Shown here in pieces: positions 1 through 8,809 of a stretch of 64,000 nt of DNA. The DNA is from Pseudomonas sp. StFLB209 (GTDB lineage: Bacteria; Pseudomonadota; Gammaproteobacteria; Pseudomonadales; Pseudomonadaceae). The position numbers were made by a program, and so were the translations under genes. Each line of letters starts with the position of its first letter. Within the stretch, counting starts at the first letter, position 1. Location: the NCBI RefSeq assembly GCF_000829415.1, contig NZ_AP014637.1, positions 1,376,001-1,440,000 on the forward strand, in the 5' to 3' direction. The notes beneath the pieces were generated by a model. That model saw only the letters and a program-made list of their open reading frames with translations, was not told where the DNA came from and searched no databases.

Positions 1-1
1 G

Positions 2-286
2 GAACAAGCCTTGGCCCGGATCGATCGGGTACTGGCCAAGGCCCGCTTCTGGCAGGCGCATCGTGATCAGGCCCTGTCGGCAGAGCAAATCAAAGTGCTT
101 AACCGCCTGCTCGATGGTGGTGAGCGGGGCTTTGAAGAGGGCATCAGTGCAGCGCAATATCAGGCCGTTGCCAAGGTTTCCAAGGCTACCGCCACACGGC
201 ACTTGAGTGATCTGATGGAAAAGGGCTGTCTTGTGCGACTGCCGGGTGGTGGGCGTAGTACTCGTTATCAGATTGCGGTGAGCTGA
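2..286 (+). CDS. Fic family protein, C-terminal fragment (cut by window edge)
   Basis: The reading frame is open from the left edge, so this is the tail of a longer gene; a TTG at base 11 is not the real start. The visible residues form a winged-helix-like domain: a helix ending in LNRLLDGG, then a helix-turn-helix around KVSKATATRHLSDL, and a wing with GGGRSTRY. This tail is typical of Fic/DUF4172 proteins, whose N-terminal Fic domain (outside the window) transfers AMP or a related nucleotide group to target proteins. The catalytic HPFxxGNGR motif cannot be seen here, so the function rests on the tail only. Confidence 0.7.
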   Translation, partial: EQALARIDRVLAKARFWQAHRDQALSAEQIKVLNRLLDGGERGFEEGISAAQYQAVAKVSKATATRHLSDLMEKGCLVRLPGGGRSTRYQIAVS

Positions 287-710
287 AATTCATCGAACAC
301 ATGCTTGAATTGGTCACCCCGGGAGATGCGCACGCTCGGGTTGCCAGTGAAAGGGTCGGTAAAACTGCGGTATCTGCTGTGCACTTACCGCCGCCTTCGT
401 CGGCAAGCCAACCCCACCGGGTCTGCGGTGCTTATCTGAACAGGATGGGTAGCTAAGTCAGTGTCGCACTGTGACTACAGGCTACTTAATCACAGCGAGT
501 AGCAGGTATAGTTGACCCCGTTCCCGAAAGGGGCTTGCGAGACTCTAAGGATCCTGGGTAACTAGCAATCGTAGAGCCAGGCAGGTACATGGCGATGACA
601 AGCCGACCTGTCTGTGAATGAGGCGCCGTAAGGCGCCTTTGTCATATCTGTAATCTGGAAAATGCCTCTTTGGCCCTATGCGCCGATTTGCGCAACGACC
701 AGGCCCCACC
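287..710. other. Intergenic region, no convincing protein gene; possible untranslated transcript
   Basis: No reading frame in these 424 bases looks like a protein. The stretch contains several short inverted repeats, for example CCCC/GGGG around 516-533, and it ends in a terminator-like hairpin at 621-640. The hairpin is more than 330 bases past the Fic stop codon, so an independent small RNA ending there is possible. I do not recognise the sequence as a named RNA. Confidence 0.4.
621..640 (+). terminator. Rho-independent terminator (rightward)
   Basis: A 7-bp stem, AGGCGCC/GGCGCCT, closes a GTAA tetraloop and is followed by TTT. The T tract lies on the + strand side. It may end the Fic transcript or an unannotated RNA between 287 and 620; the diguanylate cyclase gene beyond it is transcribed towards it. 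Confidence 0.55.
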
Positions 711-2024
711 TCAAGTAATCACGTTATCTACCGTCTCATGAAACCGGTACTGCCCCTTGCCCCCGCGCTTGGCGGCGTACATCGCCGCATCGGCCGCACG
801 CAGGATGTCTTCGACGTGGTTGCCGCTGGACGGGATAAACGCAATCCCGATGCTCGCGCCCAGGCGAAACGGTCCCTCATCCACCGTGACCTGTTCGATC
901 AGTTTCTGCGCAATGGCCGCCGCGTCGGCCGGGGTGTGCATGCTGTCGACGATCACCGCGAACTCATCGCCGCCAATGCGCGCCAGACGGTCGTAGGGGC
1001 GCAGGCAGGCTTGCATCTGGACGCTGACCCAGCGCAGCACTTCGTCGCCCTTTTCATGGCTCAGGGTGTCGTTGATCAGTTTGAAGCCATCGAGGTCCAG
1101 ATACAGCAAGGCACTTAACGAGCCGGTGCGCTGGGTGCGGGACACGGCGCCGTGCAGTGCCTGCATGAAGCCACGACGGTTGAGCAGGCCGGTCAGGGCA
1201 TCGGTGATTGCCTGCAGCTCCAGTTGCCGGTGCAGGTCACGGACCACTGACATGTCCACTGCCAGCACGGTCATGCTCTGTTGCTCGCCCGGTAACGGCG
1301 AGCAGGACATCGCCACCGGAATGTTGCTACCGTCCCGGCCGCGCAGGTTGGCGTCGTGCAGTCGCAGGTTATCGCCGCGTTGCCGCGAGTCATGGAACAC
1401 CGAGGTCTGCCAGTTGTTTTCGTGCGGCGACTCGACCCACGACAGCAGGTCGCTGCCTTGCAGTTCTTCACTGGAACAGCCGAGCATGCGGGTGATGGCC
1501 GGGTTGGCGTAACGCACCCGGCCGTCATCACCGACCACCAGAATACCCTCGGCGGTGTTGTCGAGGATCGAGGCGTTGAAGGCGCGCTCCTGCTCCAGTT
1601 GCTGGGTCAGCCGCAGCAGGCTGCGCCGGTATTGTTCGTGCTCCAGCAATATCCTGGCCTTGTGCAACAGGACCGCCGGTTGTACCGGCTTGGTCAGGAA
1701 ATCCACCGCGCCGGAGGTATAGCCCTCATTGAGCACGGCATCGGTCTGGCGCAACCCGGAAATGAAGATGATCGGCGTGTAACGGCTTTGCGGCTCGGCA
1801 CGCATGCGCCGGGCGGCTTCGAAACCGCCCATGCGCGGCATCTCGACATCCATCAGGACCAGGCCGATGTTGCCCCGGCTCACACATTCCAGCGCCTCGT
1901 CCCCGGAACCGGCGCAGCGTACGGGCCGATCCAGGTCTTCCAGCAGCTCGATCATTTCTTCACGGATATCTTGCTGGTCGTCGACCACCAGAATTTCCAG
2001 CGACTCATCCTGCGCTAACGGCAC
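711..2024 (-). CDS. Response regulator with PAS and GGDEF domains (diguanylate cyclase)
   Basis: The protein is predicted to make cyclic di-GMP from two GTP under control of a phosphorelay. From the chosen start, residues 8-125 form a receiver domain (VVDD acidic pair, phospho-acceptor in LMDVEMP about D59, KP lysine). A PAS domain lies at about 145-265 and a GGDEF domain at about 275-430. The active site is GGDEF, and an RxxD inhibitory site (RPYD) sits exactly five residues before it, so product feedback is expected. I chose the GTG at 2024 because GGAGG lies five bases upstream; in-frame GTG/ATG codons up to 2096 would add 24 residues with no visible ribosome site. No cognate kinase is adjacent. 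Confidence 0.85.
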   Translation of the reverse strand: MPLAQDESLEILVVDDQQDIREEMIELLEDLDRPVRCAGSGDEALECVSRGNIGLVLMDVEMPRMGGFEAARRMRAEPQSRYTPIIFISGLRQTDAVLNEGYTSGAVDFLTKPVQPAVLLHKARILLEHEQYRRSLLRLTQQLEQERAFNASILDNTAEGILVVGDDGRVRYANPAITRMLGCSSEELQGSDLLSWVESPHENNWQTSVFHDSRQRGDNLRLHDANLRGRDGSNIPVAMSCSPLPGEQQSMTVLAVDMSVVRDLHRQLELQAITDALTGLLNRRGFMQALHGAVSRTQRTGSLSALLYLDLDGFKLINDTLSHEKGDEVLRWVSVQMQACLRPYDRLARIGGDEFAVIVDSMHTPADAAAIAQKLIEQVTVDEGPFRLGASIGIAFIPSSGNHVEDILRAADAAMYAAKRGGKGQYRFHETVDNVIT

Positions 2025-2202
2025 ATCTACCTCCATGTCTGCAACGGACCGCCCCAGCCAAAGGGCCGTGGTAAACGGCCGCATCGCTACGTGCACGTTT
2101 GCTCACAGTCTAGTCACGCTTTGCAAAACATGTAGGCCAGCCCGCTTGCTTCGAGAACCGGTGCGCACTCTGGACGTTGACTCACAGCATCGCTGTTTGG
2201 CG

Positions 2203-3108
2203 TTAACAACTATTCGCCAGCAACGCCGTCGCCACCCGCGAGCCATTGACCCGCCCCAGCAAGGTACAGATTCGCTGCCCCGCCTCGGCCAGCGCTCGAA
2301 GTTCAATGCCGGTTTCAATGCCCAGCCCATTAAGCAGATAAACCACGTCTTCGCTGGCGACATTGCCGGTCGCGCCCTTGGCATAGGGGCAACCGCCCAG
2401 GCCGGCCACGGAGCTGTCGAACACCGCGACGCCTTCGAGCAGGCTGGCGTAGATATTGGTCAGCGCCTGGCCATAGGTGTCATGAAAATGCCCGGCCAGT
2501 TGCTCACGTGGCACCACCCGCCCCACCACGTCGAGCAACCGGCGGGTGGCCGTGGCCGTACCGACGCCGATGGTGTCGCCCAGCGAGATTTCATAGCAGC
2601 CCAGCGCCAGCAGCGCCTTGCTGACATTCGCCACGGCGGTCGGCGCGATATCACCCTCGTAAGGGCAACCCAGCACACAGGACACGTAACCGCGCACGCG
2701 GATACCCTGCTGCGCGGCCAGTTGCATGACGGGTACGAAGCGCTCCAGGCTGTCGCTGATCGAGCAGTTGATATTGCGCTGCGAGAATGACTCGGAGGCG
2801 GCGGCAAACACTGCCACTTCGCGCACTCCGGCTTCAATGGCGGCTTCAAGGCCGCGCAGGTTCGGGGTCAGGGCGCTGTACGTTACGCCAGCTCGCGGGT
2901 GGATACCGGCAAATACCTCGGCGCTGCCGGCCATCTGCGGCACCCATTTGGGCGAAACAAAACTACCCACCTCGATATGCCTCAGCCCGGCCGCCGCCAG
3001 GTCATCGACCAGCTGGACCTTGTCAGCCACGGCAATGGGCCGGGCTTCGTTCTGCAGCCCGTCGCGGGGGCCGACTTCGACCAGCCGAACGTGTTGCGGC
3101 AGGTTCAT
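2203..3108 (-). CDS. liuE: Hydroxymethylglutaryl-CoA lyase
   Basis: This enzyme cleaves 3-hydroxy-3-methylglutaryl-CoA to acetyl-CoA and acetoacetate, the last step of leucine catabolism. The protein has 301 residues, normal for the family. It opens with the metal/substrate motif VGPRDGLQNE and carries the lyase signature SVAGLGGCPYAKGATGN with its catalytic cysteine. The start at 3108 is preceded by AGGGAG; an upstream extension in the same frame runs through a REP element and is not coding. It is the last gene of the liu set. A 129-base gap with a REP repeat separates it from liuD, so its expression may be uncoupled from the upstream genes. Confidence 0.92.
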   Translation of the reverse strand: MNLPQHVRLVEVGPRDGLQNEARPIAVADKVQLVDDLAAAGLRHIEVGSFVSPKWVPQMAGSAEVFAGIHPRAGVTYSALTPNLRGLEAAIEAGVREVAVFAAASESFSQRNINCSISDSLERFVPVMQLAAQQGIRVRGYVSCVLGCPYEGDIAPTAVANVSKALLALGCYEISLGDTIGVGTATATRRLLDVVGRVVPREQLAGHFHDTYGQALTNIYASLLEGVAVFDSSVAGLGGCPYAKGATGNVASEDVVYLLNGLGIETGIELRALAEAGQRICTLLGRVNGSRVATALLANSC

Positions 3109-3130
3109 GATGATCTCCCTGGCGCATCCC

Positions 3131-3182
3131 GTAGGAGCGGCTTTAGCCGCGAAGGCTTCCCGGCTAAAGCGGATCGCCGCCC
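3131..3182. repeat. REP-type palindrome inside the liu cluster
   Basis: The core GTAGGAGCGGCTTTAGCCGC is followed by a partner arm reading CGGCTAAAGC. This is the common Pseudomonas REP layout. It lies between liuD and liuE, where it can form a stem in the liu mRNA and affect stability or downstream expression. Confidence 0.75.
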
Positions 3183-3237
3183 GCCCGGTCCTGCGCAGCG
3201 GTGACAAGGCCGCGGGTGAGCGCCTACACAGGACTCT

Positions 3238-5142
3238 CTAATCATGAGTTTCCAGCTCCACCAACACAGTGCCTTCAGCAATCAATTCACCTTCCTGGCA
3301 ATACAGCGCCTTGACCACTCCGGCCTCGGCTGCCCGAATGCTGTGTTCCATTTTCATTGCTTCGAGCACCACCAGTTGCGTGCCGGCTTCGACACGCTGG
3401 CCGACCTCGACCAGCACGTTGACGATGCTGCCATTCATCGGCGCGACCAGCCCTGCCTGTTGCTCATGGCCAGCGGCAGCATTGGCAATCGGATCGAAGC
3501 GTTTGACCGCCAGCCATTCAAGCCCCCACCGCAGGTACAGCGTGTCACCTTCACGCAACACGCTGCGCGGCGGGGCTGTGTCCGGGCTGACTTTCACCTC
3601 CCGCAGCGCTTCGCCAGAGCTCAGGACCAGACCGGTTACAGCCGGCAAGCCACTGCGCCAGGCATTGCGCGCCGCCCAGGGTGAATGCGGATCATCGGCC
3701 CGCAGCCGGGCCGGTTCACTGGCCAGCACAGCGGCGCCAGCCTGTTGCCAGAAAGCATCGGGCAAGGGTGCGGGCGCCGGCAGCAGTTGCGCCTGATGCC
3801 GCTCGATGAACCCGGTGTCCAGTTCGGCAGCGGCAAACGCCGGGTGGGCGAGGATACGTTGCAGGAACACAAGGTTGGTCTTGAACCCGGCCACCACGGT
3901 TTCAGCCAGCATCGCCAGCAGCCGCTGCCGGGCTTCTTCGCGGTTCTCGCCCCAGGCAATCAGCTTGGCCAGCATCGGGTCGTAGAACGGCGAAATGTCA
4001 TCACCCTCCTGCACCCCGCTATCAACCCGGCGCCCCGCTCCTGGTGCGGCTTCGCGATACAGCGCCAGATGACCGCTGGCCGGCAGAAAACCGCCTTCCG
4101 GGTCTTCGGCATACAGGCGTACTTCAATCGCATGGCCGTTGAGCGGCACTTGCTCCTGAGTGATCGGCAGCGGCTCACCGCGGGCCACGCGAATCTGCCA
4201 GGCCACCAGGTCCAGGCCGGTGATCGCTTCGGTCACCGGGTGTTCGACCTGCAGGCGGGTGTTCATTTCCATGAAGAAGAATTCGCCGCGGGCATCGAGC
4301 AGAAACTCGACTGTCCCGGCGCCGACATAACCGATGGCCTGGGCGGCGCGCACTGCCGCTTCGCCCATCGCCTTGCGCAATGCCGGGGTCAGGCCCGGTG
4401 CCGGTGCTTCTTCGACCACCTTCTGGTGGCGGCGCTGGATCGAACAGTCACGCTCGTTGAGGTACAGGCAGTGGCCGTGACGGTCGGCAAACACCTGGAT
4501 CTCCACATGGCGGGGTTGCAGCAGGTACTTTTCCACCAGCATGCGTGCGTCACCAAACGAAGACTGCGCCTCACGCCGCGCCGAGGCCAGCGCTTCGGCC
4601 AGTTCGGTTTCGCGCTCGACCACTTTCATGCCCTTGCCGCCACCGCCCGCCGTAGCCTTGAGCAGCACCGGGTAACCGATGCGCTGGGCGGCGCTGCGAA
4701 AGGTTTCCAGGTCCTGGTCTTCACCGTGATAGCCCGGCACCAGCGGCACCCCGGCGGCTTCCATCAAGGCTTTGGCAGCGGACTTGCTGCCCATGGCTTC
4801 GATGGCGCTGGCCGGTGGGCCGAGAAACACCAGCCCGGCGTCTTCCAGACGTCTGGCGAAGGCGGCGTTCTCAGACAGAAAACCATAGCCGGGGTGCACG
4901 GCATCGGCGCCGCTGGCACGGGCCGCTGCAATGATTTTGTCGGCCAGCAGGTAACTTTCGCCAGGCCGGGCGCCGCCCAGGTCGATGGCCACATCCGCCT
5001 CGCGCACGTGGCGGGCGTTGCGGTCGATGGCACTGTGCACGGCCACACTGGTGATGCCCAGCGCCTTGGCGGTGCGCATCACCCGGCAGGCGATTTCGCC
5101 ACGGTTGGCAACCAGCAGGGTATTGATTGTTGTTGTGTTCAT
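3238..5142 (-). CDS. liuD: Methylcrotonyl-CoA carboxylase, biotin-carrying alpha subunit
   Basis: With LiuB it carboxylates 3-methylcrotonyl-CoA to 3-methylglutaconyl-CoA. The 634-residue protein has a biotin carboxylase half (N-terminal LLVANRGEIACR, ATP-grasp glycine loop GGGGKGM, carboxylase motif MNTRLQVEHPVTE) and a C-terminal biotinyl domain with EAMKMEH, whose lysine at about 595 carries biotin. The ATG at 5142 fits the family N-terminus. It lies 30 bases downstream of liuC on the same strand and is probably cotranscribed with it. Other acyl-CoA carboxylase alpha subunits look similar; the liu neighbours fix the substrate. Confidence 0.93.
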   Translation of the reverse strand: MNTTTINTLLVANRGEIACRVMRTAKALGITSVAVHSAIDRNARHVREADVAIDLGGARPGESYLLADKIIAAARASGADAVHPGYGFLSENAAFARRLEDAGLVFLGPPASAIEAMGSKSAAKALMEAAGVPLVPGYHGEDQDLETFRSAAQRIGYPVLLKATAGGGGKGMKVVERETELAEALASARREAQSSFGDARMLVEKYLLQPRHVEIQVFADRHGHCLYLNERDCSIQRRHQKVVEEAPAPGLTPALRKAMGEAAVRAAQAIGYVGAGTVEFLLDARGEFFFMEMNTRLQVEHPVTEAITGLDLVAWQIRVARGEPLPITQEQVPLNGHAIEVRLYAEDPEGGFLPASGHLALYREAAPGAGRRVDSGVQEGDDISPFYDPMLAKLIAWGENREEARQRLLAMLAETVVAGFKTNLVFLQRILAHPAFAAAELDTGFIERHQAQLLPAPAPLPDAFWQQAGAAVLASEPARLRADDPHSPWAARNAWRSGLPAVTGLVLSSGEALREVKVSPDTAPPRSVLREGDTLYLRWGLEWLAVKRFDPIANAAAGHEQQAGLVAPMNGSIVNVLVEVGQRVEAGTQLVVLEAMKMEHSIRAAEAGVVKALYCQEGELIAEGTVLVELETHD

Positions 5143-5172
5143 ATCGGTGTGCTCAGTCGGTTGACGGGCGGC

Positions 5173-5961
5173 TCACTGCCACGCGGGTTTGCGCTTGTCG
5201 AGAAAGGCGCCCAGCCCTTCCTGGCCTTCTTCGCTGACACGAATGCCGGCAATCACGCTCTCGGTACGCTGACGCAGGCCATCGCTGAGTTCACCACTGC
5301 CCACGTCGTGCAGCAGCGCTTTGCACACCCGCATCGCGTGCGGGCTGTTGAGCAACAGGTTGGCGGTCCACTGCGCCAGCGCACTGTCCAGTTGCCCGTC
5401 GGGGTAGCACTCGGCAAGCAGGCCCAGTTCACGGGCACGCTCGCCGTTGAAGCGTTCGGCACTCAGCGCATAGCGACGGCTGGCGCGCTCACCGAGCGCC
5501 TGCACCACGTACGGGCTGATCACCGCAGGCGCCAGGCCGATGCGCACTTCCGAGAGGCTGAACAGCGCGTCCGTGCTGCCAATGGCGATGTCGCAACAGG
5601 CGACCAGCCCCACCGCACCGCCAAACGCTGCGCCCTGCACCACGGCCAGGGTCGGGCACGGCAGGCGATACAGCAGGTTCATCAACTCGCCGAGCTGATG
5701 GGCATCCTTGAGGTTGGCGGCGTAGTCGAGCCGGGCGCTGGCCTGCATCCAGGCCAGGTCGGCACCGGCCGAGAAGTGTTTGCCGCGCCCGCGCAGGATC
5801 AGAAACCGCACGTCATCGTCATCACCGACCTGGCGCAGCGCCTGAATCAGTTCGTCGATCATCGCGGCGTTGAAGGCGTTGTGCTTGTCCGGGCGGTTCA
5901 GCCACAGGGTCGCGATGCCGCGTGGCTCGTGAACCAGCTCGATGGTGTTGAATGCGTTCAT
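5173..5961 (-). CDS. liuC: Methylglutaconyl-CoA hydratase (enoyl-CoA hydratase family)
   Basis: It hydrates 3-methylglutaconyl-CoA to HMG-CoA in leucine degradation. The 262-residue protein is a single crotonase fold. HFSAGADLAWM forms the first oxyanion-hole strand, and AAFGGAVGLVACCDIA the second. I chose the ATG at 5961, which has GGGAGG upstream; the frame stays open further upstream only because it overlaps liuB in another frame. The gene begins 14 bases after the liuB stop. Position between the two carboxylase subunit genes is the standard liu order. Confidence 0.9.
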   Translation of the reverse strand: MNAFNTIELVHEPRGIATLWLNRPDKHNAFNAAMIDELIQALRQVGDDDDVRFLILRGRGKHFSAGADLAWMQASARLDYAANLKDAHQLGELMNLLYRLPCPTLAVVQGAAFGGAVGLVACCDIAIGSTDALFSLSEVRIGLAPAVISPYVVQALGERASRRYALSAERFNGERARELGLLAECYPDGQLDSALAQWTANLLLNSPHAMRVCKALLHDVGSGELSDGLRQRTESVIAGIRVSEEGQEGLGAFLDKRKPAWQ

Positions 5962-5975
5962 CAGCGCTCCTCCCG

Positions 5976-7583
5976 TCACATGCGGAACACACCGAAGCGG
6001 GTCGCTTCGATCGGTGCATTGAGGCTGGCGGAAATCGCCAGGGCCAGCACTTCGCGGGTCTGCGCCGGGTCGATGACGCCGTCGTCCCACAGCCGTGCGC
6101 TGGAGTAAGTGGCGGCGGCCTGGCGCTCGTACTGCTCGACGATCGGCTGGCGCAACTGTTGCTCGTCGGCGTCGGAAAACGCCTGGCCGGCACGCTCGGC
6201 CTGCTCGCGTTTGACCTGCACCAGCACGCCCGCCGCCTGCTGGGCGCCCATCACGCCAATTCGTGCATTGGGCCACATCCACAAAAAGCGCGGGTCAAAG
6301 GCACGGCCGCACATGCCGTAGTTACCGGCACCGAAGCTGCCGCCGATAATCACCGTGAACTTCGGCACGCTGGCGCAGGCCACTGCGGTGACCAGCTTGG
6401 CGCCATGCTTGGCGATGCCACCGGCTTCATATTTCTGGCCGACCATAAAGCCGGTGATGTTCTGCAAGAACACCAGGGGGATGCCGCGCTGGCAGGCCAG
6501 TTCGATAAAGTGCGCGCCTTTCTGCGCGGCTTCGGCAAACAAAATGCCGTTATTGGCCAGCACCGCCACCGGGTAGCCGCCGATCCGCGCAAAGCCGCAC
6601 ACCAAGGTGGCGCCGAACAGTGCCTTGAATTCGTCGAGCTGCGAGTCATCGACAATCCGCGCGATCACTTCGCGCACGTCGAACGGTTGTTTCGGGTCTG
6701 CCGGAACAATTCCGTACAGCTCCTCGGCGCCATAGCGCGGAGCGACCGGTGCCAGCGCCTGCAACGCCCCAAGCTTGCGCCAATTGAGGTTGGCCACGCA
6801 GCGCCGCGCCAGGGCCAGGGCATGGGCGTCGTCTTCGGCGTAATGGTCGGCGACCCCGGAGGTCTTGCAGTGCACATCGGCACCGCCAAGATCTTCGGCG
6901 CTCACCACCTCACCGGTGGCGGCTTTGACCAGCGGCGGGCCGGCCAGAAAGATGGTCGCCTGGTTGCGGACCATGATGGTCTCGTCGCTCATCGCCGGCA
7001 CATAGGCACCACCTGCGGTGCACGAGCCCATCACCACGGCGATCTGCGCGATGCCCTGGGCACTGAGGTTGGCCTGGTTGAAGAAGATCCGCCCGAAGTG
7101 CTCACGGTCCGGGAACACTTCGTCCTGGCGCGGCAGGTTGGCGCCACCGGAGTCAACCAGGTACAGACACGGCAGGCGGTTTTCGCGGGCGATGGCCTGG
7201 GCGCGCAGGTGTTTTTTCACGGTCAGCGGGTAATAACTGCCGCCTTTGACGGTGGCATCATTGGCGATGATCATGCACTCGACGCCTTCGACCCGGCCAA
7301 TACCGGCGATCAATCCGGCTGCCGGCACGTCTTCGCCATACACCTCATAAGCGGCCAACTGACCGATTTCCAGAAACGGCGAACCGGGGTCGAGCAGGCG
7401 ATCGATGCGTTCACGGGGCAACAGCTTGCCGCGTGATGTGTGGCGCTGCTGAGCCTTGGCGCCACCGCCTTCGCGAATGCTGGCCAGCAGGCTATGCAGC
7501 GCCTCAACCTGGCCCTGCATGGCCGCTTGGTTGGCGAGGTATTCAGGTGAGCGGGTGTTGATTTGCGTCTGCAGGATAGTCAT
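5976..7583 (-). CDS. liuB: Methylcrotonyl-CoA carboxylase, carboxyltransferase beta subunit
   Basis: This subunit transfers the carboxyl group from biotin on LiuD to 3-methylcrotonyl-CoA. The 535-residue protein has the two crotonase-like carboxyltransferase halves. Visible motifs include [17 protein letters not shown], the glycine-rich [13 protein letters not shown], and [16 protein letters not shown] in the C-terminal half. I chose the ATG at 7583, which starts MTILQTQIN; this matches the family N-terminus and length better than the upstream in-frame codon at 7598. It begins 11 bases after the liuA stop codon, consistent with one operon. Confidence 0.93.
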   Translation of the reverse strand: MTILQTQINTRSPEYLANQAAMQGQVEALHSLLASIREGGGAKAQQRHTSRGKLLPRERIDRLLDPGSPFLEIGQLAAYEVYGEDVPAAGLIAGIGRVEGVECMIIANDATVKGGSYYPLTVKKHLRAQAIARENRLPCLYLVDSGGANLPRQDEVFPDREHFGRIFFNQANLSAQGIAQIAVVMGSCTAGGAYVPAMSDETIMVRNQATIFLAGPPLVKAATGEVVSAEDLGGADVHCKTSGVADHYAEDDAHALALARRCVANLNWRKLGALQALAPVAPRYGAEELYGIVPADPKQPFDVREVIARIVDDSQLDEFKALFGATLVCGFARIGGYPVAVLANNGILFAEAAQKGAHFIELACQRGIPLVFLQNITGFMVGQKYEAGGIAKHGAKLVTAVACASVPKFTVIIGGSFGAGNYGMCGRAFDPRFLWMWPNARIGVMGAQQAAGVLVQVKREQAERAGQAFSDADEQQLRQPIVEQYERQAAATYSSARLWDDGVIDPAQTREVLALAISASLNAPIEATRFGVFRM

Positions 7584-7594
7584 GACGGCCTCAC

Positions 7595-8770
7595 TCACAT
7601 CGTCTCGTTGAACAGCTCGCGGCCGATCAGCATGCGGCGGATTTCGCTGGTGCCAGCACCGATCTCATACAGCTTGGCGTCGCGCCACAGCCGGCCCACC
7701 GCAAACTCGTTGATGTAGCCGTTGCCGCCGAGAATCTGGATCGCCTCACCGGCCAGCCAGGTGGCTTTTTCAGCGGTGTAGAGAATCACCCCGGCGCAGT
7801 CCTTGCGCACCTGGCGCACGTGGCTGCTGCCCAGCGCGTCGAGGTGCTTGCCCACCGCATACAGGTAGGCGCGGCAGGCCTGCTGGGTGGTGTACATGTC
7901 AGCGATCTTGCCCTGGATCAGCTGGAACTCGCCGATGCTCTGGCCGAACTGCTTGCGGTCGTGAATGTACGGCACCACCACATCCATGGCCGCCTGCATC
8001 AGCCCCAACGGGCCGCCGGACAGCACCGCGCGTTCGTAGTCCAGGCCGCTCATCAGCACCTTGGTGCCTTCGCCAACGCCGCCGAGGATGTTTTCTTCCG
8101 GCACCTCGACATCCTGAAACACCAGCTCGCCGGTGTGCGAGCCGCGCATGCCGAGCTTGTCGAGCTTCTGCGCCACCGAGAACCCCGGTGCGCCCTTTTC
8201 CAGAATGAACGCGGTCATGCCTTTGGCACCGGCACTCAGGTCGGTCTTGGCGTAGACCACCAGTACATCGCAATCCGGGCCGTTGGTGATCCACATCTTG
8301 GTGCCGTTGAGCACGTAGCGGTCGCCCTTTTTGTCGGCACGCAGCTTCATCGACACCACGTCAGAGCCAGCGTTGGGTTCGCTCATGGCCAGCGCGCCGA
8401 TGTGTTCGCCGCTGATCAATTTGGGCAGGAAGCGGCGCTTCTGCGCATCGCTGCCATTGCGGTTGATCTGGTTGACGCAAAGGTTCGAGTGCGCGCCGTA
8501 AGACAGCCCGATGCCGCCTGCGGCGCGGGAGATTTCTTCCATGGCGATCATGTGCGCCAGATAGCCCATGCCGGTGCCGCCGTACTCTTCGCTGACGGTC
8601 AGGCCCAGCAGCCCCATGTCACCGAATTTGCGCCACAGATCCATCGGGAACTGGTCGCTGCGATCAGCCTCTGCGGCACGCGGGGCGATCTCCTTGGCGG
8701 CAAAGGCCGCGACCGAGTCGCGGAGCATGTCTATTTCCTCGCCGAGGAAAAAATTCAGTCCTGGGATCAT
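7595..8770 (-). CDS. liuA: Isovaleryl-CoA dehydrogenase
   Basis: It oxidises isovaleryl-CoA to 3-methylcrotonyl-CoA, passing electrons to electron-transfer flavoprotein. The 391-residue acyl-CoA dehydrogenase has the usual N-terminal, beta and C-terminal domains. Substrate class is visible in the active site. The catalytic glutamate is in [12 protein letters not shown], the position used by isovaleryl-CoA dehydrogenases. The position used by most other family members reads AGTSEI, with alanine where they have glutamate. The gene lies 39 bases downstream of the oxidoreductase gene on the same strand. The MerR-type regulator liuR, which commonly precedes liuA in Pseudomonas, is absent here. Confidence 0.93.
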   Translation of the reverse strand: MIPGLNFFLGEEIDMLRDSVAAFAAKEIAPRAAEADRSDQFPMDLWRKFGDMGLLGLTVSEEYGGTGMGYLAHMIAMEEISRAAGGIGLSYGAHSNLCVNQINRNGSDAQKRRFLPKLISGEHIGALAMSEPNAGSDVVSMKLRADKKGDRYVLNGTKMWITNGPDCDVLVVYAKTDLSAGAKGMTAFILEKGAPGFSVAQKLDKLGMRGSHTGELVFQDVEVPEENILGGVGEGTKVLMSGLDYERAVLSGGPLGLMQAAMDVVVPYIHDRKQFGQSIGEFQLIQGKIADMYTTQQACRAYLYAVGKHLDALGSSHVRQVRKDCAGVILYTAEKATWLAGEAIQILGGNGYINEFAVGRLWRDAKLYEIGAGTSEIRRMLIGRELFNETM

Positions 8771-8809
8771 GGTGTGTCTCCGTTCTTATGATTATGGGTT
8801 GGGTGCCGT

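Noticed and set aside
31..286. Complete small HTH regulator at the left edge
   Set aside because: The frame is open through the edge and the C-terminal pattern is that of Fic/DUF4172 proteins.
3685..6108. Very long + strand open frame (807 codons) opposite liuD and liuC
   Set aside because: Shadow of high-GC coding on the other strand. Composition is His/Gln/Gly-rich nonsense, and liuD and liuC are unmistakable.
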